From NCBI GenBank assembly GCA_013396525.1, contig VWYX01001334.1, positions 1-64,000 on the forward strand: DNA of 64,000 nucleotides, written 5' to 3'. This DNA comes from Chaetorhynchus papuensis. Taxonomy: Eukaryota > Chordata > Aves > Passeriformes > Rhipiduridae. The notes under the pieces were generated by a model. That model did not search any database and had not been told where the DNA came from. It saw nothing but the letters and a program-made list of their open reading frames with translations. The number at the start of each line of letters is the position of its first letter. Position 1 is the first letter of the stretch. Of this stretch, positions 24,201 to 36,200 are shown in pieces. The translations under genes were made by a program, and so were the position numbers.

Positions 24201-27200
24201 GGGTTTAGTTACTTAATTAGAAACAATAAAAATTATTGCTCCCCAAACAGCAGTGGTTGTCCCTTGTGCAAGGATTACTTTTCAGATGGTCATTAAATCA
24301 TCATGAGGCAGTAATGTCTGAGATGAAGTTCAAGTGGAAAGGGTGACTGCTTTCCAGCAGCATGATATTTAACTAATTTTCCAATGGTTTTGGCCTCATG
24401 GACTACCTTTTTACTTACAGCTGTTAAAATTTTTGTTCCTAAACTAAGAATATGATTGTGCTTGAGAGAGAGAACAATAGAAATACTCTTTTTTTTTTTC
24501 CCTTTCCTTTGTAGTCCAACTTCAGTAAAAAACCATGATATTCCACTTTTCCCATGTGGAGCCCATGCCGTGTTTTGAGCATTATTAGGCATCTGTCAGT
24601 GTATCTGAGTTAAATACTGAGGAGTTTGTTACTTAACATGCTCCTTTCCATCCTTTCAGGAATTTGATTTCCATGTTCGTTGGCCTGGAGTGAAGCTACT
24701 GACATCTCTCTTAAAGCAGCAAGGGCCTCAAGTGCAGCAGATCATTCTGGTCAGCCCCATGGGTGAGTGCTGGAATCCATGGCTGGTACACTTGGAGCTT
24801 GGTGCTCAGCAGACATGGCAGAGCCCTAGAGGAGTCTTGAGCAAGATGTTTTAAGGGCCTCCAGCATGAAAAAGGTGCACCTTTTCATCTTTTTTTTTGA
24901 ACTGTTTCTCGCAGGTGTTTCCCGCCTCATGGATTTGCTAGCGGACTCCAGGGAAGTTATCCGCAATGATGTAAGTGCAGAGGAACTGCAGGGCCCCTTG
25001 GCATCCTCTGTATCAGTGTATGGGGGCACCAGGAGTCAGTGCCTGCTGCCCCTGGGGGGTGTAATGTGCTGACCTGTGGGGCATGAGGGTGTGCCTGTGC
25101 TCCTGGCTGAGCGTTATGCTGCTGCTCAGCATCCTTCCAAGAGCTGTGACTTGTGAAAAGCAATGGAGCTCTTTTAAAACCCCAGTCTGATTTCTTTTCT
25201 CCTCCACCTGTCAAGGGAGTCCTGTTGTTACAGCAACTGACCAAAAGTAATGCAGCCATACAGAAGATTGTTGCCTTTGAAAATGCCTTTGAGAGACTTC
25301 TGGATATCATAACAGAGGAAGGAAACAGCGATGGAGGTACAGTGGAGTCCAAGACTTAGCCTTGTGCTTCTGCAACTGTGAGCTCATGTTTCCAGGCTTA
25401 CCTTAGTGGGTGGTTGGAGCTTGGTCAGTGGGTAAAAGGATTGCAATTTACAGACTGGTTGGAACAAAACAAGCAAAAACAGATTGACCAGGTAGCTGTG
25501 TTTCAGTGTCTTTTGAAAAATTGGCATACTTAGTTAAAACATCAGGTCACCCCTCTGAGCATGTGTGAATGAGTTGGTGTGTTCTTGCTTGACCTAGGCC
25601 TGTGCATGTATCTGCTTGGAATGGCAGTGTCAGATGTGTGTGCTGCATTTGTCACTTACTGAGTTAAGCATCTGCATTCCTCCCATGAGATCCCTGGATG
25701 CTTGGAGTGGCTGGAAGTAACAGCTTGCTGAGTTCCTTCGGCTGCACATTTTTCTGGTCAGCTCCTTGAGAAGTCAGTCACCTGTTGGGAGGGGAAAAGA
25801 ATTTAAAAAATGAGCAAAAAACAATGCAGCACTTGAGGGCTTTTTTTTTTTACTAGCAATACATGATGAGTTTACTACAGTCTGTTTCAGTGACATGACA
25901 GGTTGCTGTTCCATGACCTTTCTGTGGGCTGCAGGAGCAGTTAATGCTTCTCTCCCAGCTGTATTACTCCAGGTATGTTGGCATGGACATATTCAGCAAA
26001 CCTTTGATTTAAAGCTGCTATTTTTAGGCAGCTAATAATTTTAGGAGGCTTGTTATGTAAATTCCTAGGTACTAAGACTTCTCTGCTTCCCCCTGGCTAT
26101 GTACCTGTTCCTCTGATAGGAGGAGCCTTTATCTGAGTGTAATCCAAAAACTAAAAAGTAGCTTTGAAATGAGTTGAAGATGGTAGCCAGTGATGGAAGA
26201 GAATGGATATGAGAGCCAGGAAGAGCTGCTGCCTCAGAATCACGATGCAGTTCAGGAGAAACTTCATTTGAGTGCATTTGGTAGGGGCAGTGTAGTCTGA
26301 CTCTGGGACAGGTGAACTTGAGGACACAAAGTGATGGTGAGGATTTGTTGGCAGTTTTTCCCATTTACCCACTTAACTGATATGAGCTGTACATGCTTTG
26401 GAAATTGCTCTGGACTTGTGGAACAATAACAACTATGGTTTCAGAAGTTTCATAGTTGTTGCTCCAAGCCTAATGTGTGTTAAGAATCAAGAGCTCAGAA
26501 ATGTGTGCTGTGTTCTGTCTAGAACATCCTCAGTGTATGGACAAGCTAATTTGTTTCCATGTGGCATAATTTGATTCACCTTGTGATACTTTGTCTCATC
26601 AGGAATAGTGGTGGAAGACTGTCTCCTCCTGTTGCAAAACTTGTTGAAGAATAATAATTCCAATCAGAATTTCTTCAAGGAAGGTTCATACATTCAGCGT
26701 ATGAAGCCTTGGTTTGAGGTTGGAGATGACAACTGTGGGTGGTCTGCACAGAAAGTAACTAACCTTCACCTGATGCTGCAGGTAAAATGCTGTTACAACT
26801 CCTCCTAACCGATGCCAGCTCTTTGTCAGCTCTGGTGCAGTGAAAAGTGTAATGTCACAACTGTGAAATCCATTTCTCCAGCTCTGAATTAGCTATCAGT
26901 GCTCATGAGCTGTGCTGCTTTCAGCACAAACCATGTCAGGGGTGAATCTGTGATCGCTGGCATAACGCAGAGCTTGATGTCACCTGAGATGTAACAGTGA
27001 TTTACACTACAAACGTAATTAGGGGTGTTCTATGTAAAGAATCCCCCGGTATGAAACTGAAAGTCAGGCAGCCGTACGTAGCAGTGAGATAAGCATTCTG
27101 TTCGTTGTCTCCAGTCTCCATTTTAAGAAGCAATTCTGTTTCATAGTGAAGCCTCAAATGAGCTTGGTGTTGCACTCAGAAGGTCCCCAGCTCTGTTCAC

Positions 27201-30200
27201 ACGGCAGTGTTTCCTTCTCTGTAGCTTGTGCGGGTCCTGGTGTCCCCCACAAACCCTCCTGGTGCCACCAGCAGCTGTCAGAAGGCCATGTTCCACTGTG
27301 GGCTCTTGCAGCAGCTCTGCACCATCCTCATGGCCACCGGGGTTCCTGCTGATATCCTCACAGAAGTAAGAGGGGCCAATGGATGGAGGGGTGGGAGCGA
27401 CCAAATGGGTGATAACAGCAGTCCGCAGGGATAGCCAGCTGCTGCAGAGACTGACTGAATATTTGCTAAGCAACTATTTCAGATGCCAGAGATGTCAGCT
27501 TCCTGTGTGGGCAGCATAAATAGAGGAGTTATTTACATTGTATTCTGCAACCAGAAAGGATTTGGATTTGCTTATTTTCGTCCCTTTGATTTCAACTTAT
27601 CCCAGAGCAGCTGAATTGATTCATGACTTTTCCTGGTTTGGGGGTGGGTTTCTTGTGTTTTTATTTTTCGAGGGATTCTACAAATATTCTAATTTGATAG
27701 GCTTCCACTGATGAGGGCTTTTAGATGCTAGAAAGCCCTGCCAGCAATGTAGGATGAGGGGTTTTTCCCTTGATAAAACCTTGTGCTTGGATGGAGTGTG
27801 GACTGGTTCTTTTATTCCAGTTCTTAATTTCTTACAAGGTTTCACCTTTTCACTTTTTAAAAATGTCTAGTTTAGCTGTCATTTTGCTGTCATAGCAAAA
27901 CTGATCTGGCATACAAAATGAAGCTGGAGGTGACTGAGCTTTCTGTCCCTTAACCTTTGCTCAGCATCTTTCACAGGTGTTAAATTCCTTGATTTCATGC
28001 ACACTGGTTTTACTTAAGTCTCTGAGCTGAGGCTTCGAATGCTCAGCTTTTCAATACTGAACTGTCAGGGTAATCTGGAATAATTTTGAGGCATCTGGGT
28101 GGTAGACCATGGCTCAGATTTAAACATGGATTTAACTTTTTTCTCTGCTCTTTCCCTAGACCATTAATACTGTATCAGAGGTCATCCGAGGATGCCAAAC
28201 AAACCAAGACTACTTTGCCTCTGTAAATGCACCTTCTAATCCACCAAGGTAGAGGAAGAAAAGTGTTTCAACTCTGTTAGGTGATAATGTATTGGTATGG
28301 GCAATCGTAAGGTTTTTCTAAATTGCACACTTGGAATTATGATGCGGAGTAACAGCTTTCAGTTCATGTGGGGTGTATTGGTTACAGCATTAAGGTGTTT
28401 GCAGAGAGATGAGGCCTAGAACTGGTATTATGTGGTACCCGAAAAACAAATGAGCAATGGCTGAGAAATTCCTAGATCGGGATGAGCTGCCACTGTCAGC
28501 CAGAGGACAGTCCAGAGAGGATTTGGAGGCAAGGGAGACAGATAATCAATCTCTTGTTCTGTGTGTAAATAACTGAAAAACTTTTAACAGCTTGGGTTTT
28601 AATACCCTTGTTTGAAATAGTAATAGGTGTGGTGGTAGGCCACAATATCTTTCCTTACCCATGGAATACACCCATAGTATGTACCTGCAGTTGTTTTCAT
28701 TCACATCTTGGTTCTGAAGGCTCTTCCTTGCTTTCCCAACAGGCCTGCAATCGTAGTGCTGCTCATGTCCATGGTAAACGAGAGGCAGCCATTCGTGCTA
28801 CGCTGTGCTGTTCTCTACTGCTTCCAGTGCTTTCTGTACAAAAATCAAAAAGGACAAGGAGAAATTGTCTCAACGCTCCTGCCATCCACTATTGACGGTA
28901 GGCCAGGGCACCATTTCTGCAGTGAGTTCTGAGCTAGCACTTGTTCAGTGCACCAGCTGGTGTCTCGTGAAAAATTATTTACCTGCTTTTAAGTGACTGA
29001 TCCAGGCAGGGTGATTTGGCTTAGATTTGTCTGAAACCGCATTAGTTTGGTTTTTTTTTTTTCTGTGTTTTAGCTGTGGTGTCTTAAATATTTTGCCAGT
29101 TATGTGGCTTGTTTTAATCTCCCTCGTACCTCTTGGCCTCTCTGGTAGCTACAGGTAACTCTGTCTCGGCGGGTCAGCTGCTCTGCGGGGGCCTCTTCTC
29201 CACGGACTCTCTGTCCAACTGGTGTGCTGCCGTGGCCCTGGCCCATGCCCTGCAGGAGAACGCCACGCTCAAGGAGCAGCTGCTGCGGGTCCAGCTGGCC
29301 ACCAGCATTGGCAACCCGCCCGTGTCGCTGCTGCAGCAGTGCACCAACATCCTCTCGCAGGTACGGCACCGCCTGCCCCGCCACAGCTCTGNNNNNNNNN
29401 NNNNNNNNNNNNNNNNNNNNNNNNNNNNNNNNNNNNNNNNNNNNNNNNNNNNNNNNNNNNNNNNNNNNNNNNNNNNNNNNNNNNNNNNNNNNNNNNNNNN
29501 NNNNNNNNNNNNNNNNNNNNNNNNNNNNNNNNNNNNNNNNNNNNNNNNNNNNNNNNNNNNNNNNNNNNNNNNNNNNNNNNNNNNNNNNNNNNNNNNNNNN
29601 NNNNNNNNNNNNNNNNNNNNNNNNNNNNNNNNNNNNNNNNNNNNNNNNNNNNNNNNNNNNNNNNNNNNNNNNNNNNNNNNNNNNNNNNNNNNNNNNNNNN
29701 NNNNNNNNNNNNNNNNNNNNNNNNNNNNNNNNNNNNNNNNNNNNNNNNNNNNNNNNNNNNNNNNNNNNNNNNNNNNNNNNNNNNNNNNNNNNNNNNNNNN
29801 NNNNNNNNNNNNNNNNNNNNNNNNNNNNNNNNNNNNNNNNNNNNNNNNNNNNNNNNNNNNNNNNNNNNNNNNNNNNNNNNNNNNNNNNNNNNNNNNNNNN
29901 NNNNNNNNNNNNNNNNNNNNNNNNNNNNNNNNNNNNNNNNNNNNNNNNNNNNNNNNNNNNNNNNNNNNNNNNNNNNNNNNNNNNNNNNNNNNNNNNNNNN
30001 NNNNNNNNNNNNNNGCAGGCTGTTATTAAGCTTTGCATAAAGCTCCTTTGTGGGGAGTAGTTTTTTTTTTTTTTTTTTTTTTCCATCAGATTGCTGCTTG
30101 ATGCTCCCTATTCTCAGCTTTTTTTTTTTTTTTTTTAAAGGGTAAGGCCAACTGGCAGAATCCCCACTCCTGTTGGTTTTTTTTTTTTTTTTTGCTGACG

Positions 30201-33200
30201 AAGTTCCCATTTGGTATTTAATCTGAAGCTGCTAACTGGAAACATCATGAAAAAAACAGGCTGTCATGTATTGATGGTTGGCTTTGCTATGCAAAGATAA
30301 AAGCTTTTTTTGAGCTCGTTCAACATGTTAATACCTGGCTTGGCAAATGTCAAGTGAGTGAAGTTCACCTCCTGTCCCATGCCTCCTTGTGACACTCACC
30401 TCTGTTAGAACCATTCAGGGAAGAAGCCTGTGTAGTAGTAAGGAGTTGGTTAACTCTGGTGGCAATTAGACTTTCTTGCAAGTGAAAATAATTGCTGGAA
30501 TTTTGAATTTGTTCCTATGACTTTTCACCTGCTTTAGCTAAAAATAACCAGTATTCATTTTTATCCTATTCCCGGCATTTCTGTGTAAGGTAAATGTGAG
30601 TCAGTAAAAGTGCTTGTGGTTCTTCAGCACTACATGATAAAAGGGACTCAGACATGGGGGGGGATGTTTCTGAAATGTTCCACTTGAAGGTTCTCAAGTA
30701 ATACGTGTGTAACTTGCAGGGTGATAAGATCGACAGACGGGTATGTATTTTTTGGCACAGCTTGTGTATTTTCCTGCCAAAAGCAGGCCTTTCCTCTTGT
30801 CTGGGGTCTGCTGGGAGGATTTCTTTAACTGCTTTTTGATGTGTTTCCACTTACAGCTTTGTGTTGCAGTGGTTTGGGTTTTACCTGGCATAACAAACTC
30901 TTGGTGCCTCCAGTGGAATCTCTTGGGGAGCTCCCCAAAACTATGGGATCCATACCTTGGGCAGCACGGGTGCTTTCTTTCTAGGGGGGCAGACTAATTG
31001 ACCATCTGTTCACCTAATAGGTGTGATTTCTTGTAAGGAAAACTGAAATTGCTAGCAGTAGTGTTTTCTGAATGGCCCGTAGCAAACAGCTGGTACTGTC
31101 AGAAGGGGGGATATGCTGCTGATGTCCTGACTGCTAAAAGAAAAACTGTTTAACCTGCATCCAGCCTGCCTGCCTGCCTGCCTTCCTGATTGGCAATAGC
31201 AGGGATCTCCTTATGAGCAGGTGACCCCTGAAGAGTTGTTTGATTTCCAGGCTGTTACTCAAAACACAGCTGAGTTGGTTATTGGTGGCACAAAAAAAAA
31301 TATTTTCGTTGTGGAACTGTGTTGTGTTTTACCCTGTTGATCACAGCTGTCCTGAGGGGGAGGGCTGGATTGTTACCAGCCCTGGACTGTGGAACAGCAG
31401 CCATTGGGAGCTGTCATCTGTCAGAGTAGGTGTTATTACCATGGTATGTCTAGAAAATAGCTGTTTTTTAGAGAGGATGTTTTGGGCTGTGTGAAAATCC
31501 TTAGGCAGAACACATCAATTTGACCTCAGTACAGCAAGCAGTGCTTGAGAATAAGTGTGGTTTGCAGCTGCTCCCAGCATATGTGTGTGCTGAAGTGCTG
31601 GGCTGCACAAGCAGAAGTAACTCCATGTTTCTCAAGAGGGAAGGGACACTGGTACCAGTGCTGGAGAAGGCTGAGGTGCGGCCATGTGCTGTAGGGCCAG
31701 TGCCAGTTACAGGGGTTATTCCTGGTGTGCGTGGGCTGGGAAATCCTGCTGGGACAATTAGAGCCAGTATTGGTAAATGGGGAACACTTTCCTTGGTTGC
31801 CATCTGAATGTTGCCTGTTGGATGAGATGGATGCTTGTCTTAGCTCAGCTGGGCCCAAATACCTGCAGCAGAGACAAAATTGGTAAGACAGTCAATTTGG
31901 AGATAGAACTAACTTTGTCTGTCTGACAAAAATAAAACGCTGCAGTTAGCATTTGCCTTGCTGGCTTAATGTGCATGTTGTCTGAACCAAGGCCATGACA
32001 GGATTATTGTTCTTTTACTTAGGAAATCATACTAGGAACACCTGTCAGTTTTTAGTCAGCAGAGGAGGTCTTGGTGATGCATCTTTTCCAGGGAATCCTT
32101 ACCTGACTAAATGTGCACCTTGTTCCTTCTTTTACAGGGGTTTTGCGTATGTTCCTTCATGTCACCCTTGTATTAAAAATGCAGAACTAACATGTTATGA
32201 TTTTATATTGGTGCTGATTTGCATTGAGTCATGTTTCACATTTGTATTGCTTGCTGGTTTGCTCTGAAAGCAGTTCAACATGAATGGTTTGATCCTTGTT
32301 TTATCCAAGCATTAAAGCTGTTCAGTATAACTAACAAATGGGTGTTGGGAAAGACGTGACTTGTAGTTCATGAAATGATAAGGTGGAAGAAGGTGAGTTC
32401 TGATCCAGTACAGTTTCGATTTGTACTTTAGTCCTCTCTGTGGAAAGGTAATGATGGGGGTGTTTATTCTTCACAGGGCAGCAAAGTACAGACCAGAGTT
32501 GGACTACTGATGTTGCTTTGTACTTGGCTGAGCAACTGCTCCATCGCTGTCACCCACTTCCTTCACAATCCAGCCAATGTTCCTTTTGTATCCTTGACCC
32601 GCTTGTGGAGTAGAACCCCTTGCTTAGACATTACTTGGGTTACTCATGTTCAAGTTAAATGATTGTCTAGATCAGTCTGTGGGGATTCGGCAAAACAGAA
32701 AATGCACTGGGCCAAGAGACAAAATCAGCCTTTTGTTGCCAGTGCTCTGTGTACACTGACCTGTGTGTAAGATGCACATACCAAAGCAGTGCAAAACTGT
32801 TTGTCTGCCAGCCAAGTGTGGTTTTAGTGCATCAAGCCTGCTGGTATTTTTGGTGTGAATTAGACTTATACTCAAGAGGCAGGAAGAATGCTTTGTGCTT
32901 CTGTTAATTTCTGTGCTTGCTTTTCAGGAAAAAATTAGTCAAGTACTTGAGCACATAAAGCTAAACTGGCACCTTATCTACACTGCAGGAGTGTTTTGGA
33001 ACAAGTAAATCTCTCAGGTTAAACAGACAGCTACTGACAAATTTATGGGAAACCACTGATTACCCAAGTTCTTCAAAATAGGAGTTAACTTTGCAAGGGT
33101 TTTGTCAGCTCTTTTGTCTTACTTCCTAACAAAGCTTGGGTTTGTGTGTAAATAAAAGGGAATGTATACAAGGAGAAGTGTTACGTGTGTTGTGATTATG

Positions 33201-36200
33201 AAATATCTCCAATATCCTTATCAAGCGTTGTAGCTCACAGGTCAGATAGCTGAAAACCTTGGAGAAGAGGAGCAGCTTGTCCAAGGCCTGTGTGCGCTTT
33301 TGCTTGGTATTTCCATCTACTACAATGACAATTCCCTTGAGAATTACAGGAAGTAAGTATGATAGAGAAATAACAGGACTGTAGGGAAAGGTTCTGTGAA
33401 AGGCAGATGGTGGTTCATGAGGCTTTTAAGTGGGACAGCAATAGGCTTAAGACTTGAGACAGATCAGAGTTGTATCTGCAGAACCCATTTTGAGGGAATG
33501 ATGGGTTCACTGCTTGTGGAGTTGTTGCACTGTCACTGATGTGTCTCCTTCCTTGTAGAGAGAAACTGAAGCAGCTGATTGAGAAGAGGATTGGCAGGGA
33601 GAACTTCATTGAGAAGCTTGGCTTCATCAGCAAACATGAACTTTATTCCAGAGCTGCTCAGAAACCACAGCCCAGTTTCTCTAGCCCAGACCAGATGATG
33701 TTTGACCATGAATTTACAAAGCTGGTAAAGGAATTGGAAGGTGAGATGCTACACTCATTTCTCTAGTTTTTGCCATAAACTGATGGATGAGCTACCAAAC
33801 ATCTTGTGTTACTCCTTAGTGTGGTGACACTAAAGATTATGGTAATAGCTGTAAGTAATCACATACCCAAGCTGTAGTTTAAGTGTTTGGTAAAAATACT
33901 CTAACTGGATTACATGATATTCTTGGGTGAAATGATTATCAGTACATTTATCACACTGAGTTACCACACTGGCCAAGAGGTGTTTACCTGTGCTCACATG
34001 GAAACTCAAGTATTGAGCACATACAATGGTCATAGAGGTTTCATTTGTTGAAGTACATAATCCAGATATTTGCTGTTTTCTATTTGATAAATTAAAAAAG
34101 GTAACTGCTGAAATTCTTGGCTTGTTAGGAAATGGACACTTTGTTTATCTGTGCTTCACAGATTGTCATCATCCCTAACATCTGACTGGTGTCCTGTTTA
34201 TCAATATTGCTCTAAACTTAAATCAGTCTAGAGACAGAAAAAACCTTAAAGCAGCAATGGTAAACATGGATTTGCCCAAGCAGTTTCATCTGCATGTTGC
34301 TCTTGCAGTCCCAAGTCTTTCACTTATTTGCAAAATTATTTGGGCTGCAGCTGTAATGGAGCTATAGTGCAAGTAAAACACAGCTTTTTTGATAGGAAAG
34401 ACTGAAAACACCCATTTACTTGTCTGAAACAGAGTAAAGCAATAAATGTGCAAACTGCAGTAAAATCACCATTTCTATTAAACCTTTGTGACAATCCCTT
34501 TTTAATGTGTGGGTTGAGTTCCTAATGCTATGAACTCACACTGTGAGACTGTTTTGAGGACAAAGATGTAAACTGGGCTCTAGTTGACAGAAACTGTTTT
34601 TGGCAGGTGTCATAAGTAAAGCAATTTACAAGTCCAGTGAGGAAGATAAAAAGGAAGAGGAGGTCAAGAAGACATTGGAACAGCATGACAACATTGTGAC
34701 TCACTACAAAAAAGTCATTAGAGAGCAGGTAAGAGGGAGCTGGACCATACATGTGCCTCTAAAAGCTGTTGGTTTTGTCTTTTGGAGGCATTGCGGTGCA
34801 CTTGGATCCCCCTTGTTCCAAAACAAATAAGGAATCTAGCAACGCAGAAATGTTTCTAACAGCACTGATGTCAAGGCGCAGCTGAAGTGTCAGTGTTTAG
34901 AACATGGGTTAAGTTCTTCTTTTTTTTTCTTGGGGTACATGCTCTTCCTGGTGTTGGAGCATTTCTTTTCAAATCAGAACCCAGAGAACTTGCAGCTCTT
35001 GAGAGATGCAATTCTTAGTTCTGTGCTCTCAGTTTGATGACTGATGAAATGGGGCTGAGTGAAGAAGCGGTTTGTTGGTGAAGTTTGGGTATATCTGCTA
35101 GGATTGGACTCAATCTTTTTCTGGAGTAGTTAACTTGCGTGGTTGTTGCAGCTTAGATGGAGATGTAGAGGAGCGAAAGTAATTAACTTAAAGTGCTAAT
35201 GGGAAGCTGAAGCAGGTGTTTTGAGATCAGAGCTTGGGGTACATAAGGCATTAGGGGCACTTCAGAACTACCAGAGGCTTTATCGAACATGTGATGTCTG
35301 TAGTTAACATGATTTCTTAAAAGACTCCTGAGGTAGTAGACTAAACAAATGCAGGCTTTACTATGCTAGATGAAAATGACAATTGGCAAATTTCCTACCT
35401 TTGCCTTTCTCCTCCTGCTGTTGGTGTGACAGGCTGCTGCTGTCTTTCCTGGGTGTTTTTCCTAGGCATAGCTATCTAGGTTTGCAGGCAGCTTTCCTGC
35501 TCATTTGTCCCATGTAGCAGCAAGTGGAGGTGGAGCTCAGGTTTTGTTGCTTTCCTTCACCTTCCTGACATCATTGTACTCAAGAGTTAGTAGTATAACT
35601 GTTTATCTGTATATATGACTACTATATATATAGTAGAGTGCCTTTTTTTCTTTCACAGGACCAGGAACTCGAAGAACTAAAACAACGAATCAACACTTTA
35701 ACGTCTCAAAATGAACAGCTCCAGGCTACAGTCACACAGCAAGTGTCTCAGATCCAACAGCATAAGGACCAATATAATCTCCTGAAAGTACAGCTAGGTA
35801 GGCTTCATGAGTAACAATATAAAATCATCTCGCTTCTGTAAAGATGTTGTGATTTCTGGCAAGCTGCAGCAGAGCTCCAGCAGAGACAGCCTTGTACATG
35901 TAAGAGCTCACACTTGCTCTGGGAACTGCTGGCTGCCAGGGAGCTGCTGGGAGAGGCTGCCTCTGCCTTGGGTAAAGTTAATCCAAATCAGTCACTGCCT
36001 GTCTGGGTTCGGAACATGACCAGATGGGTCCTGGAGTGTGCTGAAGTTTGGGTCTGGAATGAAAGTGTGAACTGGGGAAGATGGTATGGCAGATGTGCAT
36101 GAAGCAGCCTGTTACTGTCACTAGAGAAATTGCTAATTTAATGTGTAAATCAGGGCTGTATTTTCTCCTTATTCCAAGGTCAAAATGCCTGATAAGCTGT

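Noticed and set aside
29100..30210. Several open frames of 270-330 codons
   Set aside because: Mostly runs of X from the assembly gap. Only 29149-29360 is real coding sequence.
33234..33240. Use of the second AG (CTCACAG) as the acceptor of USO1 exon 15
   Set aside because: It would remove seven bases, shift the frame and lose the conserved Leu-Thr of LTGQ.
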